A stretch of DNA of 64,000 nt from Pseudolabrys sp. (GTDB lineage: Bacteria > Pseudomonadota > Alphaproteobacteria > Rhizobiales > Xanthobacteraceae): assembly GCA_017849615.1 (NCBI GenBank), contig JAFIGS010000011.1, positions 62,001 through 126,000 on the forward strand, read 5' to 3'. A program made the translations under genes and the position numbers. Shown piece by piece: positions 34,307-41,668 of this stretch; the stretch's first letter is position 1; every line of letters begins with the position of its first letter. The notes below the pieces were generated by a model, which ran no database searches, had not been told where the DNA came from, and was given only the letters and a program-made list of their open reading frames with translations.

Positions 34307-36037
34307 CTATTCGAGACGGAATTTGCGTTCGGCGTACCAGTACAGCGGCCGCCAGAAGATGCGGTTGAGGATGACGACGTAGAAGCTCATCACCGCCACG
34401 CCGAGAACGAGACGCTGGAAGTCGCCGGCTTCGGTGGCCTGCGCGATATAGGCGCCGAGCCCGTAGGCCTGCAGCTTCGTGTTTCCCCAACTGGCGACCT
34501 CGGCGACGATGCTGGCGTTCCACGATCCGCCCGACGCCGTGATGGCGCCTGTGACGTAATAAGGAAACACCGCGGGGATCGCGATTTTACGCCACCACAG
34601 CCAGCCGCGAATCTGCAGATTGGTGCCGACGTCGCGCATCTCGGACGGGATCGACATCGCGCCGGCGACGACATTGAACAGAATGTACCACTGGGTGCCG
34701 AGGATCATCAGCGGGCTCAGCCAGATGTTCGGATCGAGCTTGAGCACCACGATCGCGGACACGGCGATCGGAAACAGGACGTTGGCCGGAAACGCGGCAA
34801 GGAACTGGGCGGCCGGCTGGATAAATTGCGCCAGGCGCGGTCGCATGCCGATTATCACACCGAGCGGCAGCCAGATGACGGTTGCGACAGCGATCAGAAT
34901 GATGACACGCCCGAGCGTCACCGCGCCAAGCAGCAATGCGCGCCCGAACTCCTGCCAGGAGATACTGTCGGCGACGAAGTCGGCGACGCGCCACACCACG
35001 TAAGCCGCCAACGCCAACAGGCAGACCATCCAGAGGCCGTCGAGCCAGCGGCTGTCCAGCCGCTTGACCGCCGCCATTCGGGAGCCCGGCTCGAATCGGG
35101 ACCACCGCATAGTGCGCCGCCATAGCCAGCCAAGCGGCGCCATCGCAGTTGCCACCGCGCCGGAGCGACGCAGAACGTCGAGAAGCCAGGAACGCGGCGG
35201 CATCACCCCGGCCTGCTGTTCGAAGCGAAACCGGTCGGCCCACGCGACCAGCGGCCGAAACAGGATCTGATCGTACAGCAGGATGACGATCAGCATCGCG
35301 ACGATAGCCCAGATGACGGCGTGGAGATTCTCCTGCGTGATCGCCAGCGCAATGTACGAGCCGATGCCCGGGAGCGTCACCGTCGTATTGCCGACGCTGA
35401 TCGCCTCCGACGCCACCACGAAGAACCAGCTACCGGACATCGAGATCATCATGTTCCAGATCAACTGTGGCATCGCGAACGGCGCTTCGACGCGCCAGAA
35501 CTGCATCCAGCGCGACAGCCGGAACACCCGCGACGCTTCCAGCAGTTCGACAGGCACCGTGCGCAGCGACTGATAGAAGGAAAAGGCCATGTTCCAGGCC
35601 TGGCTGGTGAAGATGGCGAATACCGCCGCGAACTCGGCGCCGAGCACGCGCCCTGGCGCCAGCGACATGAAGAACACCACGGTCACCGATATGAAGCCGA
35701 GGATCGGCACCGATTGCAGGATGTCGAGCAGCGGCACGAGCAGCTTCTCGGCCCGTCGGCTCTTCGCCGCCAGGGTCGCGTAGGTGAATGTGAAGACCAG
35801 CGACAGCAGCAACGCCACCAGCATGCGCAGCGTCGTGCGCGCGGCATATTCGGGAAGCCGCATCGGATCGAGCGACACCGGCGCCGCCTGCAATTCGGTC
35901 AACGGCTGCAGAAGCTGGCGGCTGGCTTCACCGATGAACACCAGCAGGCCGAGAACGAGCAGCGCCGCAATGATATCCCACCGCGTGAAGCCACGGCGCT
36001 GACCTTGCTCGACTGAAATTGGAATCGTGCCACGCAT
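34307..36037 (-). CDS. ABC transporter permease, duplicated anion-type
   Basis: This inner-membrane protein of about 576 residues is two permease domains fused head to tail, each with a BPD_transp_1 EAA region (first PVELLEASRVFRLSRWMQFWRVEAPFAMP, second IPSEMRDVGTNLQIRGWLWWRKIAIPAVFP). One polypeptide therefore forms the whole channel. The ATG at 36037 follows AAGGTGG; a GTG three codons earlier is the alternative. No substrate-binding protein gene lies next to it. Its leader contains a small ORF and a striking SD-masking inverted repeat. Confidence 0.9.
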   Translation of the reverse strand: MRGTIPISVEQGQRRGFTRWDIIAALLVLGLLVFIGEASRQLLQPLTELQAAPVSLDPMRLPEYAARTTLRMLVALLLSLVFTFTYATLAAKSRRAEKLLVPLLDILQSVPILGFISVTVVFFMSLAPGRVLGAEFAAVFAIFTSQAWNMAFSFYQSLRTVPVELLEASRVFRLSRWMQFWRVEAPFAMPQLIWNMMISMSGSWFFVVASEAISVGNTTVTLPGIGSYIALAITQENLHAVIWAIVAMLIVILLYDQILFRPLVAWADRFRFEQQAGVMPPRSWLLDVLRRSGAVATAMAPLGWLWRRTMRWSRFEPGSRMAAVKRLDSRWLDGLWMVCLLALAAYVVWRVADFVADSISWQEFGRALLLGAVTLGRVIILIAVATVIWLPLGVIIGMRPRLAQFIQPAAQFLAAFPANVLFPIAVSAIVVLKLDPNIWLSPLMILGTQWYILFNVVAGAMSIPSEMRDVGTNLQIRGWLWWRKIAIPAVFPYYVTGAITASGGSWNASIVAEVASWGNTKLQAYGLGAYIAQATEAGDFQRLVLGVAVMSFYVVILNRIFWRPLYWYAERKFRLE

Positions 36038-36060
36038 GATGGCCACCTTGCCTTCGACGT

Positions 36061-36393
36061 TCAGGGGAATAAGAGGTCGGCGAGCGGTTCGAGTCGCGAT
36101 GATCGCGAAAGTGTTCTGGCATATGGCCGCGAAATGACAGCCGGATGTCGCGTTCGTCCCGTGGTGCGAAAACGGCTGCGCCGGTCCGTAGACCCAGGTT
36201 CGTCGGTACTATCGTCCGTCGACCACTCGCAGACGAGACGCTGCGTGCCGGGGCAGACGCGCCAGCGCGCGACGAGGCGTCGCTCGGCGTGAGGGCGCGG
36301 GGCGGCCGGCGGTGTCAGGCGACCCGGTGCAAAAGACGGGCGATGGTATTCGCCACCGCGAATGACGGCAAAAGCTGTGCGAGCGAGCTTCAT
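36061..36393 (-). CDS. Small leader ORF of unknown function
   Basis: This frame of 110 residues starts MKLARTAFAVIRGGEYHRP and ends 23 bp before the permease gene. The start has one of the best ribosome-binding sites in the window, GGAGGTGAGCC before ATG, and the first codons look like a basic plus hydrophobic leader. The rest is Arg/Pro/Thr-rich and not recognisable. It may be a regulatory leader peptide whose translation matters more than its product, or chance. I do not recognise a family. Confidence 0.35.
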   Translation of the reverse strand: MKLARTAFAVIRGGEYHRPSFAPGRLTPPAAPRPHAERRLVARWRVCPGTQRLVCEWSTDDSTDEPGSTDRRSRFRTTGRTRHPAVISRPYARTLSRSSRLEPLADLLFP

Positions 36394-36394
36394 G

Positions 36395-36434
36395 GCTCAC
36401 CTCCGATCGGTCTCGGCGGACCCCGGAGGTGAGC
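36395..36434 (-). promoter_or_regulatory. Shine-Dalgarno-sequestering inverted repeat
   Basis: On the minus strand GCTCACCTCC (36434-36425) is the exact complement of GGAGGTGAGC (36404-36395), which contains the Shine-Dalgarno sequence for the ATG at 36393. An inner GGTC/GACC pair lies in the 20-nt loop. In RNA this would hide the ribosome-binding site of the leader ORF ahead of the ABC permease. It could be a translational switch, a thermosensor or part of a riboswitch. Confidence 0.6.
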
Positions 36435-36437
36435 GAG

Positions 36438-36859
36438 CGTTGGAGCCTAGGCCCTACCCTCGTTCATCCGCGAGACCGCGCGAGAACGGTTTGCATCGAT
36501 GTTGTGAAGCGCCTCGGAAGCCGGCAGGCCGGTTGCCGCGGCGCAACTAGGGTAGTTGTCCATTGGGTCCAGAGTGATGATGGCTCAAGTTCCGTTCAAG
36601 TGGTCTGCCAATACGTCCGGCCCAAAACGCCGTCAAGAAAATCCGCGTTAAAAATACCTACAATCACGTCGCGCGGGGCGCGGGGCGCGGGGCGGGTCGT
36701 AGCCGGCCCGCCCCGCGGGGGGCCGGCTACGGTTCCTTAAGCATGCAGGCATCCGCCGCGGCGGATTCAGTCATGTTAACAAACCCCGCAACACATCTTG
36801 TTATTTTGCACTCGGGCGGACGGACGACAAACCCAAGACAGGCGCGGCTCGAGGTGAAT
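36438..36859. other. Gene-free region upstream of the HerA-like gene
   Basis: No convincing gene was seen in these roughly 420 bp. The stretch 36590-36670 is comparatively AT-rich, followed by the GC-rich repeat and hairpin at 36671-36731 and a second AT-rich segment (36770-36815, with ATGTTAACAAA and TTGTTATTTTG) that probably carries the promoter of the HerA-like gene. Confidence 0.5.
36671..36731. repeat. GCGGGGC tandem repeat and GC-rich hairpin
   Basis: Three consecutive GCGGGGC heptamers (about 36673-36693) run into a hairpin with arms CGTAGCCGGCC (36698-36708) and GGCCGGCTACG (36721-36731) and a CCCC/GGGG inner pairing. The stem is almost entirely G-C. It may be a terminator or insulator between the divergent ABC transporter and HerA units. 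Confidence 0.6.
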
Positions 36860-38824
36860 ATGGACACTGGCCAGGACACCGGCACATCATCATCGTTGCA
36901 GCCCCTGGGCCGGGTGATTGCCGTCAACGGCTCTCAGGCCAGCGTTGACCTGACCGGACGCCCGCTCGACGGCGAGACGCCGACCGTCGGCAAATTCATG
37001 GCTCTGACGACGCCGAGGGCGCTGATCGTCGCGCTCATCACCGACGTCAAGGAAGAGGCGGTCGCCAGCGCCGCAGGCGGCACCGCCTACCGCAAGATCG
37101 CCCATCTCGACCTGATCGGGGAAATCAAATCCATCGGCGGCAGCGTGCGCTTCCAGCGCGGCGTGGCGGAATATCCCAATATCGGCGACCAGGCCGCCAT
37201 GCTCGGCGAGCGCGAGCTGCGCTTCGTCTATGGCGCGCCCGGCGGCAACCACGCCAATATCGGCGACCTGCAGCAGAACGCCAGTATCGGCGTGCATATC
37301 GACATCGACAGCCTGGTCAGCCGGCACTTCGCCATCCTCGGCACCACCGGCGTCGGCAAATCGAGCGGCGTCGCCATCATCCTGCAGCAGATTCTCGAGA
37401 CGCGCCCCAACCTGCGCATCTTCCTGGTCGATCCGCACAACGAGTACGGCCGCTGCTTCGGCGACAAGGCCAATGTCCTTAACCCGCGCAACCTGCGCCT
37501 GCCGTTCTGGCTGTTCAATTTCGAGGAAACCATCGACGCTTTCTTCGGCGGCCGTCCCGGCGTCGACGAGGAAGTCGAGATTCTCGCCGAGGTCATCCCG
37601 CTCGCCAAAAGCGCCTATCTGCAGCTGCGCAACGGCGGCGGCGGCAACAATAACGGCCTGCTGAGCAAGAAGAAGGAAGCGCGCGACTTCGGCTTCACCG
37701 CCGACACGCCGGTGCCGTACCGCATCGAGGATCTCATCGCCCAGCTCGACGAGCGCATGGGCAAGCTGGAGAACCGCTCGCGCGCCACCGTCTATCATCG
37801 CCTGATCGGCCGCATCCAGACCTTCCGCAATCATCCGCGCTACGCCTTCATGTTCGAGAACGCGAACATCGGCGGCGACACCATGGCGGAAATTCTCGGC
37901 TCGCTGTTCCGCCTGCCGCCGAACGGCAAGCCGATGACCGTGATGCAGCTCGCGGGCTTCCCGGCCGAGGTCGTCGACTCGGTCGTCTCGGTGCTGTGCC
38001 GCATGGCCTTCGACTTCGGCCTGTGGAGCGACGGCGTCGCGCCGCTGTTGTTCGTGTGCGAAGAGGCGCACCGCTACGCGCCGGCCGACAAGAAGATCGG
38101 CTTCGGCCCGACCAAGCGCGCGCTGTCGCGCATCGCCAAGGAAGGCCGTAAATACGGCGTCTTTCTCGGCCTCGTCACGCAGCGCCCGGCCGAGATCGAC
38201 ACCACCATCATCTCGCAGTGCTCGACCTTGTTCGTCATGCGCCTGTCGAGCGAAGGCGATCAGAAACTGATCCGTTCGGCGGTCTCGGACGCCGCCGGCA
38301 GCCTGCTCGATTTCATTCCGTCGCTCGGCACCCGCGAGGTCTTCGCCTTCGGCGCCGGCGTCGCGCTGCCGACGCGCATGCGCTTCCTCGAATTGACGCC
38401 CGACAAGCGGCCGAACAGCGAAGCCTCCGGCTCTACTCAATCGCAGGCCGGTCTCAACATGGATCGTGATCTGCTGACCTCGGTCATCGATCGCTGGCGC
38501 AGCGCCAGCATGAGCCAGCGCATCGCCGACGATCTGTATGACGACGGCGCCTCGCCCTTCGAAGCGCCTCCGCTGCAGCCCGCCCCACCGGCGGCCTATC
38601 AGCCGCCAACGCCGCCCAATCTCGGCTCGCAATATGTGCGGGCGCCGGCGCCGTCCTATGCGCCGGTCACCGCCGCGCCCTACACCGCGCCGCCTCCTGC
38701 AACGCCGCAGCGGCCGGACTCGCTGCGCTCGAGTTTGCTGAAGAAGCCGCTCGACCAGCTCGGCAACGGCAACGCGGCGCCCGGTGCACCGGCCAAGCCG
38801 ATCCTGCCGTCGCGATTCAGGTAA
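36860..38824 (+). CDS. HerA-like ATPase (DUF87 domain)
   Basis: This 654-residue protein belongs to the HerA/FtsK superfamily of hexameric DNA-translocating ATPases. An N-terminal HAS-barrel-like region (residues about 10-110) precedes Walker A LGTTGVGKSS (about 160-169), a DPHNEYGR switch, and Walker B LLFVCEEAHRYAP (about 394-406). The last 110 residues are proline-rich low complexity. In bacteria such proteins occur alone or with nucleases; no nuclease partner is present here. The start at 36860 follows GAGGTGAAT; the open frame extends upstream to 36743 without a good signal. Confidence 0.87.
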   Translation: MDTGQDTGTSSSLQPLGRVIAVNGSQASVDLTGRPLDGETPTVGKFMALTTPRALIVALITDVKEEAVASAAGGTAYRKIAHLDLIGEIKSIGGSVRFQRGVAEYPNIGDQAAMLGERELRFVYGAPGGNHANIGDLQQNASIGVHIDIDSLVSRHFAILGTTGVGKSSGVAIILQQILETRPNLRIFLVDPHNEYGRCFGDKANVLNPRNLRLPFWLFNFEETIDAFFGGRPGVDEEVEILAEVIPLAKSAYLQLRNGGGGNNNGLLSKKKEARDFGFTADTPVPYRIEDLIAQLDERMGKLENRSRATVYHRLIGRIQTFRNHPRYAFMFENANIGGDTMAEILGSLFRLPPNGKPMTVMQLAGFPAEVVDSVVSVLCRMAFDFGLWSDGVAPLLFVCEEAHRYAPADKKIGFGPTKRALSRIAKEGRKYGVFLGLVTQRPAEIDTTIISQCSTLFVMRLSSEGDQKLIRSAVSDAAGSLLDFIPSLGTREVFAFGAGVALPTRMRFLELTPDKRPNSEASGSTQSQAGLNMDRDLLTSVIDRWRSASMSQRIADDLYDDGASPFEAPPLQPAPPAAYQPPTPPNLGSQYVRAPAPSYAPVTAAPYTAPPPATPQRPDSLRSSLLKKPLDQLGNGNAAPGAPAKPILPSRFR

Positions 38825-39488
38825 GCAAAGGCGGCCGCGAGCCGAAGATGGCGCTGCCGACTCGGACATGCGTGGCGCCGAGCGCGATGGCGTCGGCGAA
38901 ATCCGCGCTCATGCCCATCGACAACAGCTTCAGCCCGTTGCGCGCCGCGATCTTGGCCGTCAGGGCGAAGTGCGGCCCCGGCGCGTCCTCGGCGGGCGGA
39001 ATGCACATCAAGCCGGAGATCGTCAGACCGTAGGTCTGCACACAGGTCTTGATGAAAACATCGGCATCCTGAGGCAACACGCCGGCCTTCTGCGGCTCAG
39101 CCCCGGTGTTGATCTGCACGAACAGGGTCGGCGCCCTGGCTGCCTTGTCGATCTCTTTCGCCAGCGCTTCGCACAGGCTGGCGCGATCGACCGAGTGAAT
39201 GGCGTCGAACAGCGCCACCGCCTCTTTGGCCTTGTTCGATTGCAACGGCCCGATCAGATGCAATTCGATGCCGGGATATTTCTCGATCAGCGCCGGCCAT
39301 TTGCCCTTGGCCTCCTGCACGCGATTCTCGCCGAACACGCGCTGGCCGGCTTCGATGACCGGCGCGATCTCTTCTGCCGGAAACGTCTTCGACACCGCGA
39401 TCAATATAACCCCCGCCGGATCGCGGCCGGCGTCCTTGCAGGCGCGCGCGATTTCGGCGCGAACGTGAAGAAGGCCTTGTGTCGTCAT
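38817..39488 (-). CDS. YggS family PLP homeostasis protein
   Basis: This 223-residue fold-type III PLP-binding protein (PLPBP/YggS family) maintains pyridoxal phosphate and amino acid balance. It contains the PLP lysine in ILIAVSKTFPAEEI, then FGENRVQEAKGKWPAL, LHLIGPLQSNKAKEAV and the C-terminal LSMGMSADFADAIALGATHVRVGSAIFG. It overlaps the end of the convergent HerA-like gene by 8 bp. Confidence 0.94.
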   Translation of the reverse strand: MTTQGLLHVRAEIARACKDAGRDPAGVILIAVSKTFPAEEIAPVIEAGQRVFGENRVQEAKGKWPALIEKYPGIELHLIGPLQSNKAKEAVALFDAIHSVDRASLCEALAKEIDKAARAPTLFVQINTGAEPQKAGVLPQDADVFIKTCVQTYGLTISGLMCIPPAEDAPGPHFALTAKIAARNGLKLLSMGMSADFADAIALGATHVRVGSAIFGSRPPLLT

Positions 39489-39493
39489 ACTGT

Positions 39494-39520
39494 CGTGGCC
39501 GGGCTTTGTCCCCGGCCATC
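39494..39520. repeat. Short palindromic repeat
   Basis: TGGCCGGG and CCCGGCCA flank a short CTTTGTC-type loop just upstream of the YggS gene. This GTGGCCGGG-CTTTGT-CCCGGCCA form is a known-looking scattered element in Bradyrhizobium-like genomes. A low-complexity tail (39540-39597) follows with no gene. Confidence 0.5.
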
Positions 39521-39597
39521 CCGGTCAATAAGCAAAGTCCCTGCCTAACGAAGCGGGGTCGCGGCGACAAGCCCGGCGGCGACGGGGTTGAAATGGC

Positions 39598-40356
39598 TCA
39601 GATAAAAGGCCGGTTCTTCTGCCCCGAATAGCCGGAGCCGGCGATCTGATCGAGCACGGCGCCGTTGAGCATTTCGAACTGCCGCCCCTGCCAGCGGATC
39701 GCCTTGGTCGCGATAAGCCGCTTCAGGGTCTTGTTGGTGTGAACCAGCGAAAGGCCGAGCGCGTCAGACAGATGCTGCTGTGTGAACGGAAACGCCACGA
39801 CATTGTCCCGGACCATCCCGAGCTCCTTGGCGCGGCCATAGACATGAAGAAGAACATAGGCCACGCGCTCAAGCGCGCTGCGCCGCCCGATGCTGACCAG
39901 ATGCTCTTCCAGCATCTTCTCTTCGCGGGCGGCCAGCCAGGTGATGTCGAAAGCCAGGGTCGGATACTGGGAATAGAGCTCGTAAAGCCGGCGGCGCGGC
40001 AGGATACACAAGGTCAGTGGCGTCAGCGCCTCGACCGAATGCTCCATCTCTTCCATCACCGCCCCTTGCAGCCCGACCATGTCGGCTGGCAGCGCGAAAT
40101 TGAGGATCTGGCGGCGGCCGTCGTCGAGCACCTTGTACCGGAACGCCCAGCCCTCGAGGATCGTGTAGAGATGCTCGCTCCGCGTGCCCTCGGTTAAAAA
40201 ACTCGCGCCCGGCTCGACGTGCAGTTCGTCGATCTTGAACCTTTTGACGAATTCAAGTTCTTCAGGACTGAACTCGCGCAGGCAAGGCACCCGGCGCAGC
40301 GGGCATTCCTCGCAGGGCGTAATGTGGCCGTTCGGCCGCGCATTTCCGAGAATCAT
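39598..40356 (-). CDS. Crp/Fnr family transcriptional regulator
   Basis: This 252-residue regulator has an N-terminal nucleotide-binding-like domain (about 35-150) and a C-terminal Crp helix-turn-helix (FPFTQQHLSDALGLSLVHTNKTLKRL). Cysteines at 15, 18 and 25 (TPCEECPLRRVPC) and at 117 (LTLCILP) sit where FNR of E. coli carries its [4Fe-4S] ligands (20, 23, 29, 122), so oxygen or NO sensing is possible. The gene is divergent from a lone receiver-domain gene across 158 bp. Targets unknown. Confidence 0.9.
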   Translation of the reverse strand: MILGNARPNGHITPCEECPLRRVPCLREFSPEELEFVKRFKIDELHVEPGASFLTEGTRSEHLYTILEGWAFRYKVLDDGRRQILNFALPADMVGLQGAVMEEMEHSVEALTPLTLCILPRRRLYELYSQYPTLAFDITWLAAREEKMLEEHLVSIGRRSALERVAYVLLHVYGRAKELGMVRDNVVAFPFTQQHLSDALGLSLVHTNKTLKRLIATKAIRWQGRQFEMLNGAVLDQIAGSGYSGQKNRPFI

Positions 40357-40426
40357 GAGGCGCTCACTTTAGATGGCGCCGTGCCGCACGCCAGCCATGA
40401 TGCGCCGATATATCACTCCAAATATC

Positions 40427-40439
40427 GACACACTGTGTC
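40427..40439. promoter_or_regulatory. Candidate operator between crp/fnr and receiver genes
   Basis: GACACA-C-TGTGTC is a perfect dyad in the AT-rich centre of the divergent intergenic region. It is not the FNR/FixK TTGAT-N4-ATCAA consensus, so its binding protein is unclear. Confidence 0.35.
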
Positions 40440-40514
40440 TTATTTAAATGCGTTGCCACGACAACTGGTGACAAAACCCAAAAGTTCCCGTCCAGGAACC
40501 GGAGGGATTCCATC

Positions 40515-40898
40515 GTGGAAAATCGTGATCGGCTGCTGGCCGACAAGCGCGGCCTCGTCGTCGACGATGAATTTTTGATTGTGCTCGATCTCGAAGCCCT
40601 CCTGGAGGACTCGGGCGCGAAGGTCGTCTGCCAGGGCAGTCCCGAAAAGGCGCGCGAAGCTCTTGAAGGCCAGGGCCCATTCGATTTCGCCATTGTCGAT
40701 CTGCATATCGGCGGCGGCATCGAGAGCGGTCTGTCGGTCGCGTCAATGATGCAGGAACGCGGTATCCCGTTTGTATTCGTAAGCGGACTTGCCACCACGG
40801 ATCCCCAGGTCACGCGCTTCAATGCGCCGCTGATCGAGAAGCCGTATCGACCTGAGATGCTTGTGCAGGCGATCGCCAAGGTGATCGCGGGCGGCTGA
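40515..40898 (+). CDS. Single-domain response regulator
   Basis: This 127-residue stand-alone receiver domain has the acidic pair VVDDEF (16-19), phospho-acceptor Asp62 (FAIVDLHIGG), Ser in FVFVSGL and the lysine in IEKPYRP. There is no output domain, so it acts by protein contact or as a phosphate sink. The start is a GTG at 40515 after a strong GGAGGG site with 8-base spacing. Sequence style is like HWE-kinase-associated receivers of Rhizobiales. Confidence 0.88.
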   Translation: MENRDRLLADKRGLVVDDEFLIVLDLEALLEDSGAKVVCQGSPEKAREALEGQGPFDFAIVDLHIGGGIESGLSVASMMQERGIPFVFVSGLATTDPQVTRFNAPLIEKPYRPEMLVQAIAKVIAGG

Positions 40899-40908
40899 AT
40901 TGTCGCCG

Positions 40909-41250
40909 TCAGGCGGCGCTGACCGTGACGTCGAGCCGGATGGCGTCGAACGGAAAGACAATCTTTCCCGCTTCCGTCTTTTGCAAAACACCCGCGCGCA
41001 ACAAGGCGTGCACATCGCCGTGTACGGCTTTGACATCCCGGCTGACCCGGCGGGCCGTTTCGCGAATGGTCATTGCGCCAGCGCCCGTCATGGCGCGCAG
41101 GATTTCCCAGCGCTTCGCGGTCAGGAGCTTGAACAGAAGTTCGGGCGTCTCAAAGCTGATGCGTGTGCCTTGGGCATGGCCCTGAAAGGCGCCACGGGCG
41201 CGGCGCTTTACCTCATCGAGCGATGCGACTTCGAGGGTAACGGCATTCAT
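40909..41250 (-). CDS. tumA: Antitoxin TumA-like DNA-binding protein (HVO_A0114 family)
   Basis: This 113-residue helix-turn-helix protein is recognised from ISFETPELLFKLLTAKRWEILRAMTGAGAMTIRETARRVSRDVKAVHGDVHALLRAGVL, a winged-helix domain typical of the antitoxin that accompanies TumE. It should neutralise the toxin and repress the shared promoter. The ATG at 41250 has a GGAG site and overlaps the toxin gene by 38 bp, so antitoxin is second in the operon. Confidence 0.85.
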   Translation of the reverse strand: MNAVTLEVASLDEVKRRARGAFQGHAQGTRISFETPELLFKLLTAKRWEILRAMTGAGAMTIRETARRVSRDVKAVHGDVHALLRAGVLQKTEAGKIVFPFDAIRLDVTVSAA

Positions 41251-41530
41251 CGCATTCTCCAGTTCTCAACGCCGACCAGAAGTCTTCGAGCAGCTTTTCC
41301 GGATCCGAGAAGGTGTGTGGCTCCTGCGCGTCCGCGATGTGCCGGTGATCGCCTTTGCCGGCTTCGTTATCGTAGCGCAGAACGCAAATGCCGTTGCTGA
41401 CAAGGGCCAGGCGATATTTGAGGCGGTGCCGCGATCCCCTGACCGCGGCGGGCACACGCCAGACGACAATTTCGACGAAGGCCTCTTCGTCGAGGACGTG
41501 CCGCTCGTTCAGCAACAGTTCGGCCGGCAT
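41213..41530 (-). CDS. tumE: Toxin TumE-like protein (DUF6516)
   Basis: This 105-residue protein has the TumE/DUF6516 pattern VEIVVWRVPAAVRGSRHRLKYRLALVSNGICVLRYDNEAGKGDHRHI, ending in a Cys/Arg-rich tail. It is the first gene of the pair, upstream of and overlapping the antitoxin. The toxin mechanism is not known to me with certainty. The start coincides with the transcription start predicted from the promoter, so the mRNA may be leaderless; no ribosome-binding site is visible before the ATG. Confidence 0.83.
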   Translation of the reverse strand: MPAELLLNERHVLDEEAFVEIVVWRVPAAVRGSRHRLKYRLALVSNGICVLRYDNEAGKGDHRHIADAQEPHTFSDPEKLLEDFWSALRTGECDECRYPRSRIAR

Positions 41531-41580
41531 GTTGGAGATAATACCAACAGGGTGAGCATGTTGTCAAAGAGTCCAACATG
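41528..41580 (-). promoter_or_regulatory. tumEA promoter inside a 9-bp inverted repeat
   Basis: On the minus strand TTGACA (41567-41562), 18 bp, then TATTAT (41543-41538) is a near-consensus sigma-70 promoter only 7 bp ahead of the tumE ATG. The whole promoter is bounded by CATGTTGGA (41528-41536) and TCCAACATG (41572-41580), a perfect dyad suited to autorepression by TumA. Confidence 0.65.
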
Positions 41581-41668
41581 CCGGAGCCGCGGTCGCTGCC
41601 ATGCGCCTCGCCCGTTGACCCCCCGCCCCGTTCCATGCGACCACCCCCGCTCCTGAAAAGAGCCGGAA

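Noticed and set aside
36429..36740. A plus-strand frame of 103 residues starting GTG after GGAG
   Set aside because: It ends inside the GC-rich hairpin, has no recognisable domain, and the GGAG belongs to the distal arm of the inverted repeat.
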